A stretch of 64,000 nt of DNA, from NCBI GenBank assembly GCA_965208385.1, contig CBDBOO010000118.1, forward strand, positions 24,193 through 88,192. The letters are read 5' to 3'. Source of the stretch: Endozoicomonas sp965208385 (GTDB lineage Bacteria > Pseudomonadota > Gammaproteobacteria > Pseudomonadales > Endozoicomonadaceae). A program made the position numbers and the translations under genes. Of the stretch, positions 17,755 to 27,965 are shown piece by piece (the first letter of the stretch is position 1; each line of letters opens with the position of its first letter). The notes below the pieces were generated by a model. It saw nothing but the letters and a program-made list of their open reading frames with translations, did no database searches and was not told the DNA's origin.

Positions 17755-17849
17755 TTAACCTGATCCACAATTAATACGATAGTTCCTTGTTCTGTGCAGG
17801 GCGGCTGCTTGCGTCCTGAATTCGGGGATTTTCACGGCAAACACACCAT

Positions 17850-18083
17850 GGGCTATGTTCCCGTCAATAGTTGGGAGCACTCAAGTCCTATAAAAACTTT
17901 ATTTTCCTGCTCCACATATGGCTATTCATGAGATAGGAAGGTATCCCAGAACAAATCGCTGTTCTTTGGGCAATAAACAAATGCAATATACAAGATTTAG
18001 TCATATCTCTACTTTATAAGGCACGTCTGTAGCCCTGTAAACATAGGGAGTAAGCAATACAACTATTGGCGGGAACATAGCCC
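17850..18083. mobile_element. 234-bp MITE with 24-bp inverted repeats
   Basis: Left end GGGCTATGTTCCCGTCAATA, right end is its reverse complement with one mismatch over 24 bp (TCCCGC in place of TCCCGT). Flanked by the direct repeat ACACCAT at 17843-17849 and 18084-18090, a 7-bp target duplication. Contains no open frame for a transposase. It lies between the IS110 copy and the 3' end of the sensor kinase gene. Confidence 0.8.
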
Positions 18084-18143
18084 ACACCATGGGTATACGT
18101 TCATCATACAACGCCGGATAAACGCCGGCGCTTTCAATGACTC

Positions 18144-21100
18144 TCAGTTGACCACTTGTTGCTGAAAGTCTTTCAATTGAATCTCAGCTTGATCAAAATC
18201 GAAACTGTTCACAGCTTTCTGGAATTCATTCAGCTGCTTATGTGTAATCTGTTCACTCAAGCCCTGCAACAGTTCTGGCAGAGCATTGACAACATCTGCA
18301 TCACCATCGCGCAATTGTTGAATCATGGCGGTAATCAAAAAATTCAGTCGTTCAACTTCAACCTGCCCTTCACCAAAATGATCAAGTTCCTGCACATCGT
18401 TATCCAACTCTTTAAGTGCATCCATCGCTACAGTAAATGCCTGAGAAAATGCATTCATCAAATCAACATCCGGAAGCGCATTATTTGACCTCAGGGAATG
18501 CTCTAACCTGGAAGCAGCAGTATATAATGCTTCAGCACCAAGACTACCGGCTGCCCCTTTGATGCTATGGACCAAAAGCCGTGCCGCCTGCCAGTCATTG
18601 CGATCAAGGGAATTCTGCAGATCATTCAAGTCTTCATGCTGCTCAACCCAGAACCCGGACAACAGTTTTTCATAGAGTTCAACATTCCCCATAACCCGAG
18701 CCAAACCAGCCTCATAATCAATGCCTGCAATCTCTCTGACCGCAATGGTGGTTGCTACAGCATCGTTATTGGAATTCGACATTTCCTTCACAGACTGATT
18801 CTTCAACAACCACTGGGATACGACCCCTTTTAATTCTTCAGGATCCAATGGCTTGGCTATATGATCATTCATACCTGCCTGCAGGCAGCGCTCACGATCG
18901 CCTGTCATTGCATGAGCAGTCATCGCTATGATCACCAACTCCTCGGTTGTCCGGGATTCCCTTATGATTCTTGTGGCCTGATATCCGTCCATTTCCGGCA
19001 TTTGAATATCCATAAACACCAGGTCAAAATTCTGCATTTTTAACAAATCGACAGTTTCCCTCCCATTTGTGACCATCGTGACCGTCAGCCCCATACTCTG
19101 AAGAAGCTCTCTCGCAACCTGACGATTTATTTCATTGTCTTCTGCCAGGAGAATATGACCGGAAAGGCCTTCTTCATTCTCGGCTGCATTGGCTGACGCT
19201 TTCTCAGTTTTTGCCATCTGCCGGTTGACAGTCCGCAGCATAGTCTCAACCAGCACTGAACTGGTCACCGGTTTAATCAAAAATGCATCAACACGCCCTG
19301 ACGCTCTGGCCATCACTTCTTCGCGACCATAGGCTGATACCATTATCAGGGCAGGTTGAACTTTCAGATCCAGTTGGCGAATTTGTTCGGCCAATTCAAT
19401 GCCATCGACGTCTGGCATTCGCCAGTCAAGAAGCGCCAGTGAAATGGCAGTAGCATTATGTCCATTTCTGCCACTGATCAGAGTTAATGCCTGCTCACTA
19501 TTCTCAGCTTCCAGCGCTTCACAGCCAAAACTTTCCAGATGATTTAACAGTAACATTCGTGCATCTGCATTATCATCAACAACCAGAACAGTTAAACCAG
19601 TCAAAGCATGACCGAGTACTGGAAGCTGTTTGGCTATACCCATCTCAACATGAAAACGAAATACACTACCGTGGTCAGGCCTTGACTCAACGGTAATATC
19701 CCCGCTCATCAACTGCACCAGACTGCGACAAATGGCAAGACCCAACCCCGTACCACCAAATTTCCGGGTTGTGGAACCATCCACCTGAGAAAAAGATTGA
19801 AACAGTTTATTCTGTTGTTCCTGACTGATCCCAATACCCGTATCGGAAACAATAAACTCAAGCCTTGCATTGTTCTTGTTAATGCCCAGCAGATGAACCC
19901 GAATACTGACACCACCTTTACTAGTGAACTTCAGGGCATTATGGGTAAGATTAACCAGAATCTGACCAAGACGAAGGGGATCCCCTTTTAAATGACGCGG
20001 CACATCAGGTTCAATATCATACGTGAGTGACAATCCTTTCTCTTCGGCCTTGATATTGGTGAGGTTATACATATTGTCAAAAACATCACCCAGATCAAAT
20101 TCGATGGATTCCATATTAAGCTTGCCAGCTTCAATCCTGGAAAAATCCAGTATATCGTTAATGATACCCAGAAGATCATGGGAAGATGTCTGGATTTTAC
20201 TGATATAGTCCCGCTGCTTAATATTCAGCTCCGTTTCCTGCACCAGATGACTCAATCCAATAATGGCATTCATTGGGGTTCGTATCTCGTGACTCATATT
20301 GGCCAGGAAATTACTTTTTGCCTGATTGGCCTGATCAGCAGCTTCTTTTGCTTTATGCAGTGCCTCTTCAGCCTGTTTACGGTCGGTAATATTTCTTCCC
20401 GAAGCAAACAGATACCCTTCTCCTTCATATTCCATGTAGTTGGCGGTAACTTCTACAGGAAAAACAGTACCGTCGGACATTTTACGCAGCGTGTCATAGG
20501 TCATACCCTTACGCAGGGTTAACTGTTCCCAGAGTCTCTCCCAGGAGCTCCGGGTCACTGCCGGATTTATATCCAGAATGGATTTGGTCATTAACTCATC
20601 CTGACTGAATCCCAGTGCTTTGCAGGCCGACTCATTGACGTATTTATGAAAACCATCCCGGCGGAACCAGTGAATATGATCACCGGCATTATCAAGAGAG
20701 AACCGGGACATAGACAGCTCTCGCTCTCGTTCAATTTGCTCAGTGATATCAACCAGCGTACCGACCGCTCGTAAAGGCGTTCCGTCCTTGCCCCGGAAGA
20801 CAACCTGACCTTTATTTCTAACCGTGCTATAACTGCCATCTTTACGTTTTATTCGATAGACAAAATGGAAGGGGGCATCAGAAAATTCCAGCTGCTGATG
20901 ATAAAAATCAACCGTCTGCTGCTTATCAGCAGGGTGAATCATGCGACGCCATGCATTCTCTGATGAGCCCAGTTCATCTGGCTGATAACCGAGCATAGTC
21001 TGATACTTCGGGCTGAAATAGATGTAGTCATTATCTAAATCCCAGTCCCACAAACCATCGGAAGCCGCATCCATTGCCAGTTGGTAACGTTCTTCACTAT

Positions 21101-23948
21101 GGCGCAGGGCATCCTGAGATTCCTGTCTGGATTTTGCCACAGAAACAAGCTCACCAATTCGCCGGAGCAGATCCATTTCATCAATATAGACCTGATATTC
21201 ATCCTTTAAATTTATGAGTCCGATACCACCAACTACACGACCAAACAATACCATTGGTGCGTATAAGGCAACCCGAATTCCAAGATCATCCATCAATTTC
21301 AGGGCTTTCAAATCACCCTTCTTTTCGATTATTTTCCGATTCAAAAGATAAACCTGATCCTTTCGCGACGAGCCAAATACCTTACTGAAGTCATGTCTTA
21401 AAAGTTGCAGATAGTCTTCAGGCTTCAGATGAGGTTTTCGGGACCAGTAATTATCGACAACAGGAAATGGATCCCATGAGACAATGCAAATGGACTCAGC
21501 TTCAAGATAACTACCTAACTTATTGAGGAAAAAATCATTGGCTTCATTCAGAGGCTTATCCATAAACTGCCGTGATATATCACTGAGTAAACGGTCCAGT
21601 TCTGACCGGGAACGAAGATCAGCCTCCGCTTTTTCACGGTCTGCAATTTCAAGGGTTAAACGGCGATTCCAGTATATAATCAGAATCAATGTCACCAGAA
21701 CCAGTACCAGACCAATAAACAATTCCTTATTGGGTCGCCAGCTCCCCGGACGAATTGAAAGCCAGTTTCTTTCGATATATTCACGATCCTGTGCAGAAAG
21801 GGTATCGACCGCTTTTTCTATAATTGCCGCTAGCTGCGGACGATCATTTCTTGTGGCAATACTGAATTCATAATCAAAACCTGCTTCATTAACCACCTGA
21901 AGGTTAGTTATTTTCAACCGTTCAATCTCAAAACTGGCTGAGGACAGGTTGACAATAAAAGCATCAAGATTTCCGCTGGACAGGCGATTCAGGCCATTGG
22001 GAATATCCGGAACCCTGACAAAACGAATACCCGGATATTTTTTACGAAAAAACTCATAGGTTGCATAACCCGGAATGTAGCCTACGTTCTTTCCCTCAAG
22101 GGAGTTGATTGAACGAATACTGCTATTAGAATTGCTGGCCAGAATCACTGAAGGAACCTTAAGAAGAGGCTTACTGAAATTCAGATAGCGTTCTCTTTCT
22201 TCTGTTTTTTGCAACATGGCAACCGCATCCACCTCATGGCGATAGGCAAGACTCAGTCCGTCGATCCATGAATACTGGCTTTCCAGCTGAAAAGTCACGC
22301 CCAACCGCTCTTCCAGCAACTTGAGATAATCAACGCTGATACCCTCCAGATTCCCATTTTCATTAACATACGAAAACGGAGGCTTATTTTTATCAAGCAT
22401 GACCCGTATTAGTGGATTTTCACCCAACCAGCGTCGCTCTTCTTCTGTTAAATCAACCATCGCTCCAGCTTTCTCAAAGTAACGATCACTGGTACTGACA
22501 ATCCATCGTTCCTCCATTGCACGGAATTCATCTGGAGTGATATCCCTGAAACCATCATTGATCAGAGACAACAATTCAGGCTCACGTTCTGTGAGCATTG
22601 CTGCGCCAATAGCTTCATTTAAATTAAAGTGTTTGCTGTAAGCCACTTCCCCAACCAGCCCCAGTCGGTTCAGAGTTGACTGGACAACAACAGGCTCACC
22701 AAGAAAGGCATCAACTTCACCTTTAAACAAACTATCAACCAGTTCAGCTACGCTGCTTTTGGGTGAAGCAACAGAATCTTTCAGCCAGCGTCGGACAAAC
22801 TCTTCCTGACTAGAGTCCGATACAACGCCTAATTCCTTGCCTTTCAGATCAGCCCCGGGATCCTGACTTCTGCTGGATGTACGATAGTAAATTCTGCTAT
22901 TCAGGCCATAGTACGGATTGGACAAAGACAGCCAGTTATTGCGCGATAGTGAAGGTGACAATCCTGCATGGACATCCGCTTTGCCATTTTTCAGTGCTGC
23001 CAGAGATTCATCCATATCACTGATGCGAAAACGAATACTCTTACCGGTTTTTTCAGACCAGAGTTTCCAGATATCAACAAACAAACCTGCTGGTTTACCT
23101 AAAGCATTAACAAATGACAATGGCGCAAAAGACGCATCCAGTGCAATAACCAATTTTTCATCGTTCGTTGGATTGAACCCCAGCCATTTTTGCAAAATAG
23201 CGTTTTTATTGTCTTCAGGAATAAAACGTATGCCGGACTCAACAATATTTGTCAGGGCCACTTTGTCCCGTGATATGCCTGCTTCCAATTTGATGGGATT
23301 CAATTTGGTTTCAATGATCTGGTAATCATTGTTGATTCCACGATTATTGAGAAAATAGCGTATTACGAATGGGCCACCCAACATTCCGTTTATTTCCTGA
23401 TTAGCCGCAGCATCAATCAGTTCAGAATATGTTGAAAAGGGAATAAGACGCGCATCAGGATACTGTTCCCGTATCTGACTTCGGAAGGTATGTCCCTTTA
23501 TATAACCAATTTTAAGGGTTCGAATGGCTTTATCATAATCCGTGGTTTCAGCACTTTTTTCGACAAAAAGAAACGGTACTGTCTCATAGATCAACGCCCG
23601 GTTCATGGGCAGGTCATCCCTGATATTATCGATATCCAGCATAGCCACGGCATCAATAGTCGATCTTTCCAAACGCCTCAGGGCGTTGTCTCTGGAAACA
23701 GGGATGAACATGATGGGTATTCGTGTCTGCGCAGACCATGCACGCCAGAGATCCAGCGCCAGACCATCGGGTTCTCCAACATCATTGGTGTACATCCAGG
23801 GTACATCATCCTGGTAGTAGGCAATTTTCAGGGGTTGCTTATAACTTACAGGATCTCCCAGCACTTCCGCGGAAAGCCCTATAGACAGAAGAATGCTGAA
23901 AAAGCACCAAATGGAAAAAATAAATCGGGATAAATTGTTTTTCAGCAT
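18144..23948 (-). CDS. BvgS/EvgS-type hybrid sensor histidine kinase with three periplasmic binding domains
   Basis: About 1934 aa from ATG at 23948 (MLKNNLSRFIFSIW); ATG 23957 is equally possible and the frame stays open to 24140. In order: signal/membrane segment; three type-3 solute-binding (Venus flytrap) domains at about 30-265, 270-500 and 510-735; a membrane helix near 750; a GAF-like domain (780-945); two PAS domains with PAC tails (955-1200); HisKA with NMSHEIRTPMNAIIG; HATPase (ILVNLTHNALKF, TGIGIS, GGTGLGLAI); receiver 1 (LLDWRMPDVDG); receiver 2 (MDIQMPEMDG); HPt (VHSIKGAAGSLG). It can run a full His-Asp-His-Asp relay. No response regulator gene is adjacent, so its output partner is elsewhere. 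A GC-rich hairpin after the stop (18112-18130) may be a weak terminator. Confidence 0.93.
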   Translation of the reverse strand: MLKNNLSRFIFSIWCFFSILLSIGLSAEVLGDPVSYKQPLKIAYYQDDVPWMYTNDVGEPDGLALDLWRAWSAQTRIPIMFIPVSRDNALRRLERSTIDAVAMLDIDNIRDDLPMNRALIYETVPFLFVEKSAETTDYDKAIRTLKIGYIKGHTFRSQIREQYPDARLIPFSTYSELIDAAANQEINGMLGGPFVIRYFLNNRGINNDYQIIETKLNPIKLEAGISRDKVALTNIVESGIRFIPEDNKNAILQKWLGFNPTNDEKLVIALDASFAPLSFVNALGKPAGLFVDIWKLWSEKTGKSIRFRISDMDESLAALKNGKADVHAGLSPSLSRNNWLSLSNPYYGLNSRIYYRTSSRSQDPGADLKGKELGVVSDSSQEEFVRRWLKDSVASPKSSVAELVDSLFKGEVDAFLGEPVVVQSTLNRLGLVGEVAYSKHFNLNEAIGAAMLTEREPELLSLINDGFRDITPDEFRAMEERWIVSTSDRYFEKAGAMVDLTEEERRWLGENPLIRVMLDKNKPPFSYVNENGNLEGISVDYLKLLEERLGVTFQLESQYSWIDGLSLAYRHEVDAVAMLQKTEERERYLNFSKPLLKVPSVILASNSNSSIRSINSLEGKNVGYIPGYATYEFFRKKYPGIRFVRVPDIPNGLNRLSSGNLDAFIVNLSSASFEIERLKITNLQVVNEAGFDYEFSIATRNDRPQLAAIIEKAVDTLSAQDREYIERNWLSIRPGSWRPNKELFIGLVLVLVTLILIIYWNRRLTLEIADREKAEADLRSRSELDRLLSDISRQFMDKPLNEANDFFLNKLGSYLEAESICIVSWDPFPVVDNYWSRKPHLKPEDYLQLLRHDFSKVFGSSRKDQVYLLNRKIIEKKGDLKALKLMDDLGIRVALYAPMVLFGRVVGGIGLINLKDEYQVYIDEMDLLRRIGELVSVAKSRQESQDALRHSEERYQLAMDAASDGLWDWDLDNDYIYFSPKYQTMLGYQPDELGSSENAWRRMIHPADKQQTVDFYHQQLEFSDAPFHFVYRIKRKDGSYSTVRNKGQVVFRGKDGTPLRAVGTLVDITEQIERERELSMSRFSLDNAGDHIHWFRRDGFHKYVNESACKALGFSQDELMTKSILDINPAVTRSSWERLWEQLTLRKGMTYDTLRKMSDGTVFPVEVTANYMEYEGEGYLFASGRNITDRKQAEEALHKAKEAADQANQAKSNFLANMSHEIRTPMNAIIGLSHLVQETELNIKQRDYISKIQTSSHDLLGIINDILDFSRIEAGKLNMESIEFDLGDVFDNMYNLTNIKAEEKGLSLTYDIEPDVPRHLKGDPLRLGQILVNLTHNALKFTSKGGVSIRVHLLGINKNNARLEFIVSDTGIGISQEQQNKLFQSFSQVDGSTTRKFGGTGLGLAICRSLVQLMSGDITVESRPDHGSVFRFHVEMGIAKQLPVLGHALTGLTVLVVDDNADARMLLLNHLESFGCEALEAENSEQALTLISGRNGHNATAISLALLDWRMPDVDGIELAEQIRQLDLKVQPALIMVSAYGREEVMARASGRVDAFLIKPVTSSVLVETMLRTVNRQMAKTEKASANAAENEEGLSGHILLAEDNEINRQVARELLQSMGLTVTMVTNGRETVDLLKMQNFDLVFMDIQMPEMDGYQATRIIRESRTTEELVIIAMTAHAMTGDRERCLQAGMNDHIAKPLDPEELKGVVSQWLLKNQSVKEMSNSNNDAVATTIAVREIAGIDYEAGLARVMGNVELYEKLLSGFWVEQHEDLNDLQNSLDRNDWQAARLLVHSIKGAAGSLGAEALYTAASRLEHSLRSNNALPDVDLMNAFSQAFTVAMDALKELDNDVQELDHFGEGQVEVERLNFLITAMIQQLRDGDADVVNALPELLQGLSEQITHKQLNEFQKAVNSFDFDQAEIQLKDFQQQVVN

Positions 23949-24299
23949 GTACTGCATGACAACAAACAAACAGCCTTGACGATGGAAGAAGGATAAGCAC
24001 TGCCATTGTAACCTGAAATGGTCACAACTCCACGCTTGAACCCTTGAATACCTGAATATACCTCTTTCCATTGAAGTTGTGAGCAGGTGGTAAACAATCG
24101 AACTCCAGTTGCATCCAGGGATGGCGTGAATTCTGAACAACGCCAGAGACCTTTCAGTAGTAGCCTACACAGTCAGTGATTGTCTAAGCGGGAGCAGGCT
24201 ATCACCACACATCTTCAAGAGGAATGGGCATACGATTATTGATCAATGCCTTAAACCGATGTACTAAGCTAAACGATATGAACCAATGCGGACTAGCCC

Positions 24300-24584
24300 A
24301 TGGAAACTGAAAGAGCCATTATCAAACAGCTGGATGCTAATAAAAAATCCATTCTTGAAGCCCAAAACAGCATGGATAAAATGGCAGCACTGCGAGGCAA
24401 ACTTCATATCCGTCCCGGGGCCGGACAGCGCTATTTACAGAAATTGAAACCTGATCAGTCCTCGCTCATGCAGGCAGAAAAAGAAATTGTTGCCCAGTAC
24501 GGTTCAGGCAGCACCGGAACCAAAGCAAAATCTGGTAAAAAGACCAACATACTCAGAAACATAGCGCGTCGGGGAATGGCCTGA
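24300..24584 (+). CDS. Small basic hypothetical protein
   Basis: 94 aa, not recognised. The N-terminal half is helical and heptad-like (RAIIKQLDANKKSILEAQ, NSMDKMAALRGKL), followed by a Gly/Ser/Lys-rich linker and a basic tail ending ARRGMA. No signal peptide or membrane segment. The ribosome site is weak, so it could be spurious; in its favour are the codon-like composition and position 85 nt upstream of recC on the same strand. The 351 nt between it and the kinase start hold nothing else I can identify. Confidence 0.5.
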   Translation: METERAIIKQLDANKKSILEAQNSMDKMAALRGKLHIRPGAGQRYLQKLKPDQSSLMQAEKEIVAQYGSGSTGTKAKSGKKTNILRNIARRGMA

Positions 24585-24668
24585 GTTATCAACGGAATCT
24601 GTTGACAGTCAGCCTCGCAAGAACGAAAGTAGTTTTATCTATCGGCTACTGACAGACGTCTACCTTCC

Positions 24669-27600
24669 GTGCTCACCATCTACCACTCAAACCGCCTGGA
24701 TGTACTCAAGGACCTTCTGATCGAATTGATCCGTCGCGATCCCCTTGAAAACCCCCTCAAAGATGAACAGATTCTGGTACAAAGCCCGGGAATGGCACAA
24801 TGGCTCAGACTCCAGATAGCAGAAGGGATGGGAATAGCAGCGGGAATTGAGTTTCCTCTTCCGGCCAGTTTCCTCTGGGAAATGCACTCCCGCGTGTTAC
24901 CCGATATCCCCCGCCGTTCTGCTTTCAATAAAGAAGCCATGACCTGGAAAATCATGACACTCCTGCCTGAGATGACATGCCAGGACAGCTTTGAGCCACT
25001 GCGACATTATCTATCCAATGACGATGATGGCATTCGCAACTTCCAGCTTTCAGGGAAAATCGCCGACATTTTTGACCAATATCTGGTCTATCGCCCTGAC
25101 TGGATCAATGACTGGGAGCAGGGGTTGGACAGCGCCAGCATTACTGAGGAACAACCCTGGCAACCTGAACTCTGGAGGGCGTTAGTCAAGAAAACGGCTG
25201 AACTTCAACAATCCCACTGGCATCGCGCCAACATGCATCATGGCTTTCTAAAGGAACTGGCTGACACGCCCCATACACAACACCTTCCACAGCGACTTTT
25301 TGTTTTTGGCATTTCAGCCTTGCCCCCCCACTTTGTAGAATCCCTGGAAGCTATTGCCAGCCAGATAGAAGTGCATCTAATGATAATGAACCCTTGTCAG
25401 CACTACTGGGGGGATGAACGGGATCCAAAATACATTAGAAAGCTCTCAGCAAAACGTTTTGCTGAAAATTTTTCTGGAAATACAGTACTGAAACATACTG
25501 ATTCACAAAACACTCACGAGCACTGGTTTGATAAAGACGGGCTGACACTGCAAAACCTGGATACTATTGGTAATCCTCTTTTAGGGTCAATGGGCAAACT
25601 GGGACGGGATTATCTGCACCAGCTCCATAGCATTGATGCTCTGGATGTTGATGTTTTTGTTGATAACCAGAACACCGGCATTCTGCATTTGATACAACAG
25701 GATATTCTGAATCTCGAAGATAGCTCTCAGTCAGATCCCGTTGACACCAACATCAAGGCCGATTCATCCCTGCAAATTCACAGCTGTCATAGTCCATTGA
25801 GGGAAGTAGAAGTTCTCCACGATCGGCTATTGGATATGTTCGAGCAAAACCCTGATCTTAAACCCAAAGACATTGTCGTGATGTTACCGGACATCGATAG
25901 CTATTGCCCCTGGATTCAATCTGTATTTGGCAACATTAACGACCATCGACGCATTCCATATTCAATTTCAGATCGCAGCGCACAAAGTGAACATCCAACA
26001 CTTCCCGCCCTGCTCTATTTACTGGAACTGGATAAAAGTCGCTGCACGGCGCCTGAACTTCTTGAACTTCTTGAAGTCACTGCACTTCAGACACGCTTTG
26101 GTATCAGTAATGATGATCTTGTAATTCTTCGTCGATGGGTGGATCAATCCGGTATTCGCTGGGGACTGGATGCACAGCATCAAGAGCAGTTTAATCTACC
26201 ACCACTGCATGGCAATACCTGGTTGTTCGGACTTCAACGAATGCTGATGGGCTATGCAATGCCTGAAGCCCTCGGAGTACAGGAGGGGATCCTACCTTAC
26301 GAACCCGTACAGGGCATGAATGCAGTTCTGGCTGGTCAGCTGGCCAGTTTTATTGATCAGGCTGAAAGGCTGGCTCAATCTCTGGATAAGGAACGATCAG
26401 TGGAAGACTGGACCAGCCTGATCTACACACTGATTGACACTTTTTTCGCTCCGGACGAAGACGATGAATATGCCCTGAAACTTGTCAGGGACGCACTGGA
26501 GCATTTGCACGAACAACTGGCAGATGCAGATCATCAACAGCTTCTATCCCGTACGATAGTGGTCAGCTATTTAAATGAGCGGTTGAATAATGAACGCAGC
26601 AGTCAAAAGTTTCTCGCTGGCCAGATCAACTTTTGTACTCTGATGCCAATGCGCTCAATTCCTTTCAAGGTGGTTTGCCTGCTGGGAATGAATGATGGAG
26701 CCTACCCCAGAAGCATTCCACCCGCTGGATTCGACCTGATAGCAAAGAACAGCCGCCGGGGAGACAGATCCCGCCGTGTGGATGACCGCTATCTGTTTCT
26801 TGAAGCCCTGTTATCCGCTCAGCAACAGCTTTATATAAGCTACGTGGGACATCGTATTCAGGACAACAGTGAGCGAATCCCATCGGTTCTCGTAACCGAG
26901 CTGCTGGACTATTGCCAACAGGGATTTGGGCTGACACCGGAACAGTTAATTACTGAACATTCTCTTCAGGCATTCAGTCCGGATCAGTTTCTACCAGGGG
27001 GCAGGTTGTTCAGCTATGTTCATGAATGGTTACCCGCTGCGGCAAACCAGGGCGACCAGAGCAAACCCTTTTATCAAGGCCAGTTACCCAATCAGGAAGA
27101 ACAGGCTGAAATCGAACTGTCCGAATTGTTACGCTTTTATATCAATCCCTGTCGTCATTTCTGCAACCGCCGCCTGAAAGTATTTTTTAATGAACAAGAT
27201 CAGGTCATAGCTGAAACGGAACCCTTTGATCTGGAAGGTATGGACAACTATCTGGTTCAGGACGAATTACTCACCAGTCTTCTCAATAAGGAAACACAGA
27301 CACAGGTACGAACAAAATTAAAAGCCAGGGGCAGTTTACCTCATGCTTTCTTTGGAGAACTCTGGTTAGAAGAGCAATGGCGGACTCTGGAGCCTATGGC
27401 TGAAAAGATCGATCCGCTGATAACTGACAAGCTGGATGATCTTGAGGTGAATCTCAGTATTAATCAGCTGCAAATCACTGGCTGGCTGAAAAATCGTTAT
27501 AAATCAGGCTCAATTCGTTACCGCCCAGCCAGCATCAAGGGCAAGGATATCATTACCAGCTGGATAGAGCATCTGTGCTCCTGCGCCAGTGGTCAATCTC

Positions 27601-27965
27601 TGAGTACACACCTGATTGGCTTGAAAGAACATTTCATCATGGCTCCCGTGTCAGAAGAAATAGCCAGAGACGTGCTCGAAAAGCTCCTCTACTATTTTCA
27701 AAAAGGTCTGAACACCCCGCTCCCCTGGTTTCCACAGACCGCTTATAGCTGGCTTCAAAAGGGATCCGAAAAAGATCGCGAAAAAGCCAGACTAGCGGCT
27801 CACCTCAGCTTCTATGGTGGTTTTCAGAATCGTCCCAGGGCTGAGAAGTCGGATGCCTATATTGCCCGGATCTACCCCGATATTGAACCTGTCATGACAG
27901 AATTTGAAACCATCGCTTCAGAACTTCTGGCTCCGGCATTATCCGCTATGGAGAAAGTAAAATAA
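24669..27965 (+). CDS. recC: Exonuclease V subunit RecC
   Basis: 1098 aa from a GTG start (LTIYHSNRLDVLKDLLIELI), matching the RecC N-terminus. RecC scans for Chi and splits the duplex ahead of the motors; it has the fold of an inactive SF1 helicase and nuclease. Seen: ILVQSPGMAQWLRLQIAEG, FPLPASFLWEMHSRVLPD, KVVCLLGMNDGAYPR, FDLIAKNSRRGDRSRR. The stop TAA shares its last base with the recB ATG (TAATG), so the three genes form one coupled operon. Confidence 0.97.
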   Translation: MLTIYHSNRLDVLKDLLIELIRRDPLENPLKDEQILVQSPGMAQWLRLQIAEGMGIAAGIEFPLPASFLWEMHSRVLPDIPRRSAFNKEAMTWKIMTLLPEMTCQDSFEPLRHYLSNDDDGIRNFQLSGKIADIFDQYLVYRPDWINDWEQGLDSASITEEQPWQPELWRALVKKTAELQQSHWHRANMHHGFLKELADTPHTQHLPQRLFVFGISALPPHFVESLEAIASQIEVHLMIMNPCQHYWGDERDPKYIRKLSAKRFAENFSGNTVLKHTDSQNTHEHWFDKDGLTLQNLDTIGNPLLGSMGKLGRDYLHQLHSIDALDVDVFVDNQNTGILHLIQQDILNLEDSSQSDPVDTNIKADSSLQIHSCHSPLREVEVLHDRLLDMFEQNPDLKPKDIVVMLPDIDSYCPWIQSVFGNINDHRRIPYSISDRSAQSEHPTLPALLYLLELDKSRCTAPELLELLEVTALQTRFGISNDDLVILRRWVDQSGIRWGLDAQHQEQFNLPPLHGNTWLFGLQRMLMGYAMPEALGVQEGILPYEPVQGMNAVLAGQLASFIDQAERLAQSLDKERSVEDWTSLIYTLIDTFFAPDEDDEYALKLVRDALEHLHEQLADADHQQLLSRTIVVSYLNERLNNERSSQKFLAGQINFCTLMPMRSIPFKVVCLLGMNDGAYPRSIPPAGFDLIAKNSRRGDRSRRVDDRYLFLEALLSAQQQLYISYVGHRIQDNSERIPSVLVTELLDYCQQGFGLTPEQLITEHSLQAFSPDQFLPGGRLFSYVHEWLPAAANQGDQSKPFYQGQLPNQEEQAEIELSELLRFYINPCRHFCNRRLKVFFNEQDQVIAETEPFDLEGMDNYLVQDELLTSLLNKETQTQVRTKLKARGSLPHAFFGELWLEEQWRTLEPMAEKIDPLITDKLDDLEVNLSINQLQITGWLKNRYKSGSIRYRPASIKGKDIITSWIEHLCSCASGQSLSTHLIGLKEHFIMAPVSEEIARDVLEKLLYYFQKGLNTPLPWFPQTAYSWLQKGSEKDREKARLAAHLSFYGGFQNRPRAEKSDAYIARIYPDIEPVMTEFETIASELLAPALSAMEKVK

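Larger units (their letters stand above)
16228..17842 (+). mobile_element. IS110-family element, full-length copy
   Basis: The left end is defined by sequence shared with the copies at 15368 and 62645, which begins ATACAAATCTTCATGACCG. The flank immediately to the left carries a 19-bp duplication (CTCTGATACAAATCTTC occurs twice). The right end cannot be fixed because no second copy includes it; it lies between 17757 and about 17842. About 310 nt of conserved non-coding DNA precede the transposase. No terminal inverted repeats, as expected for the IS110 subgroup. Confidence 0.85.
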
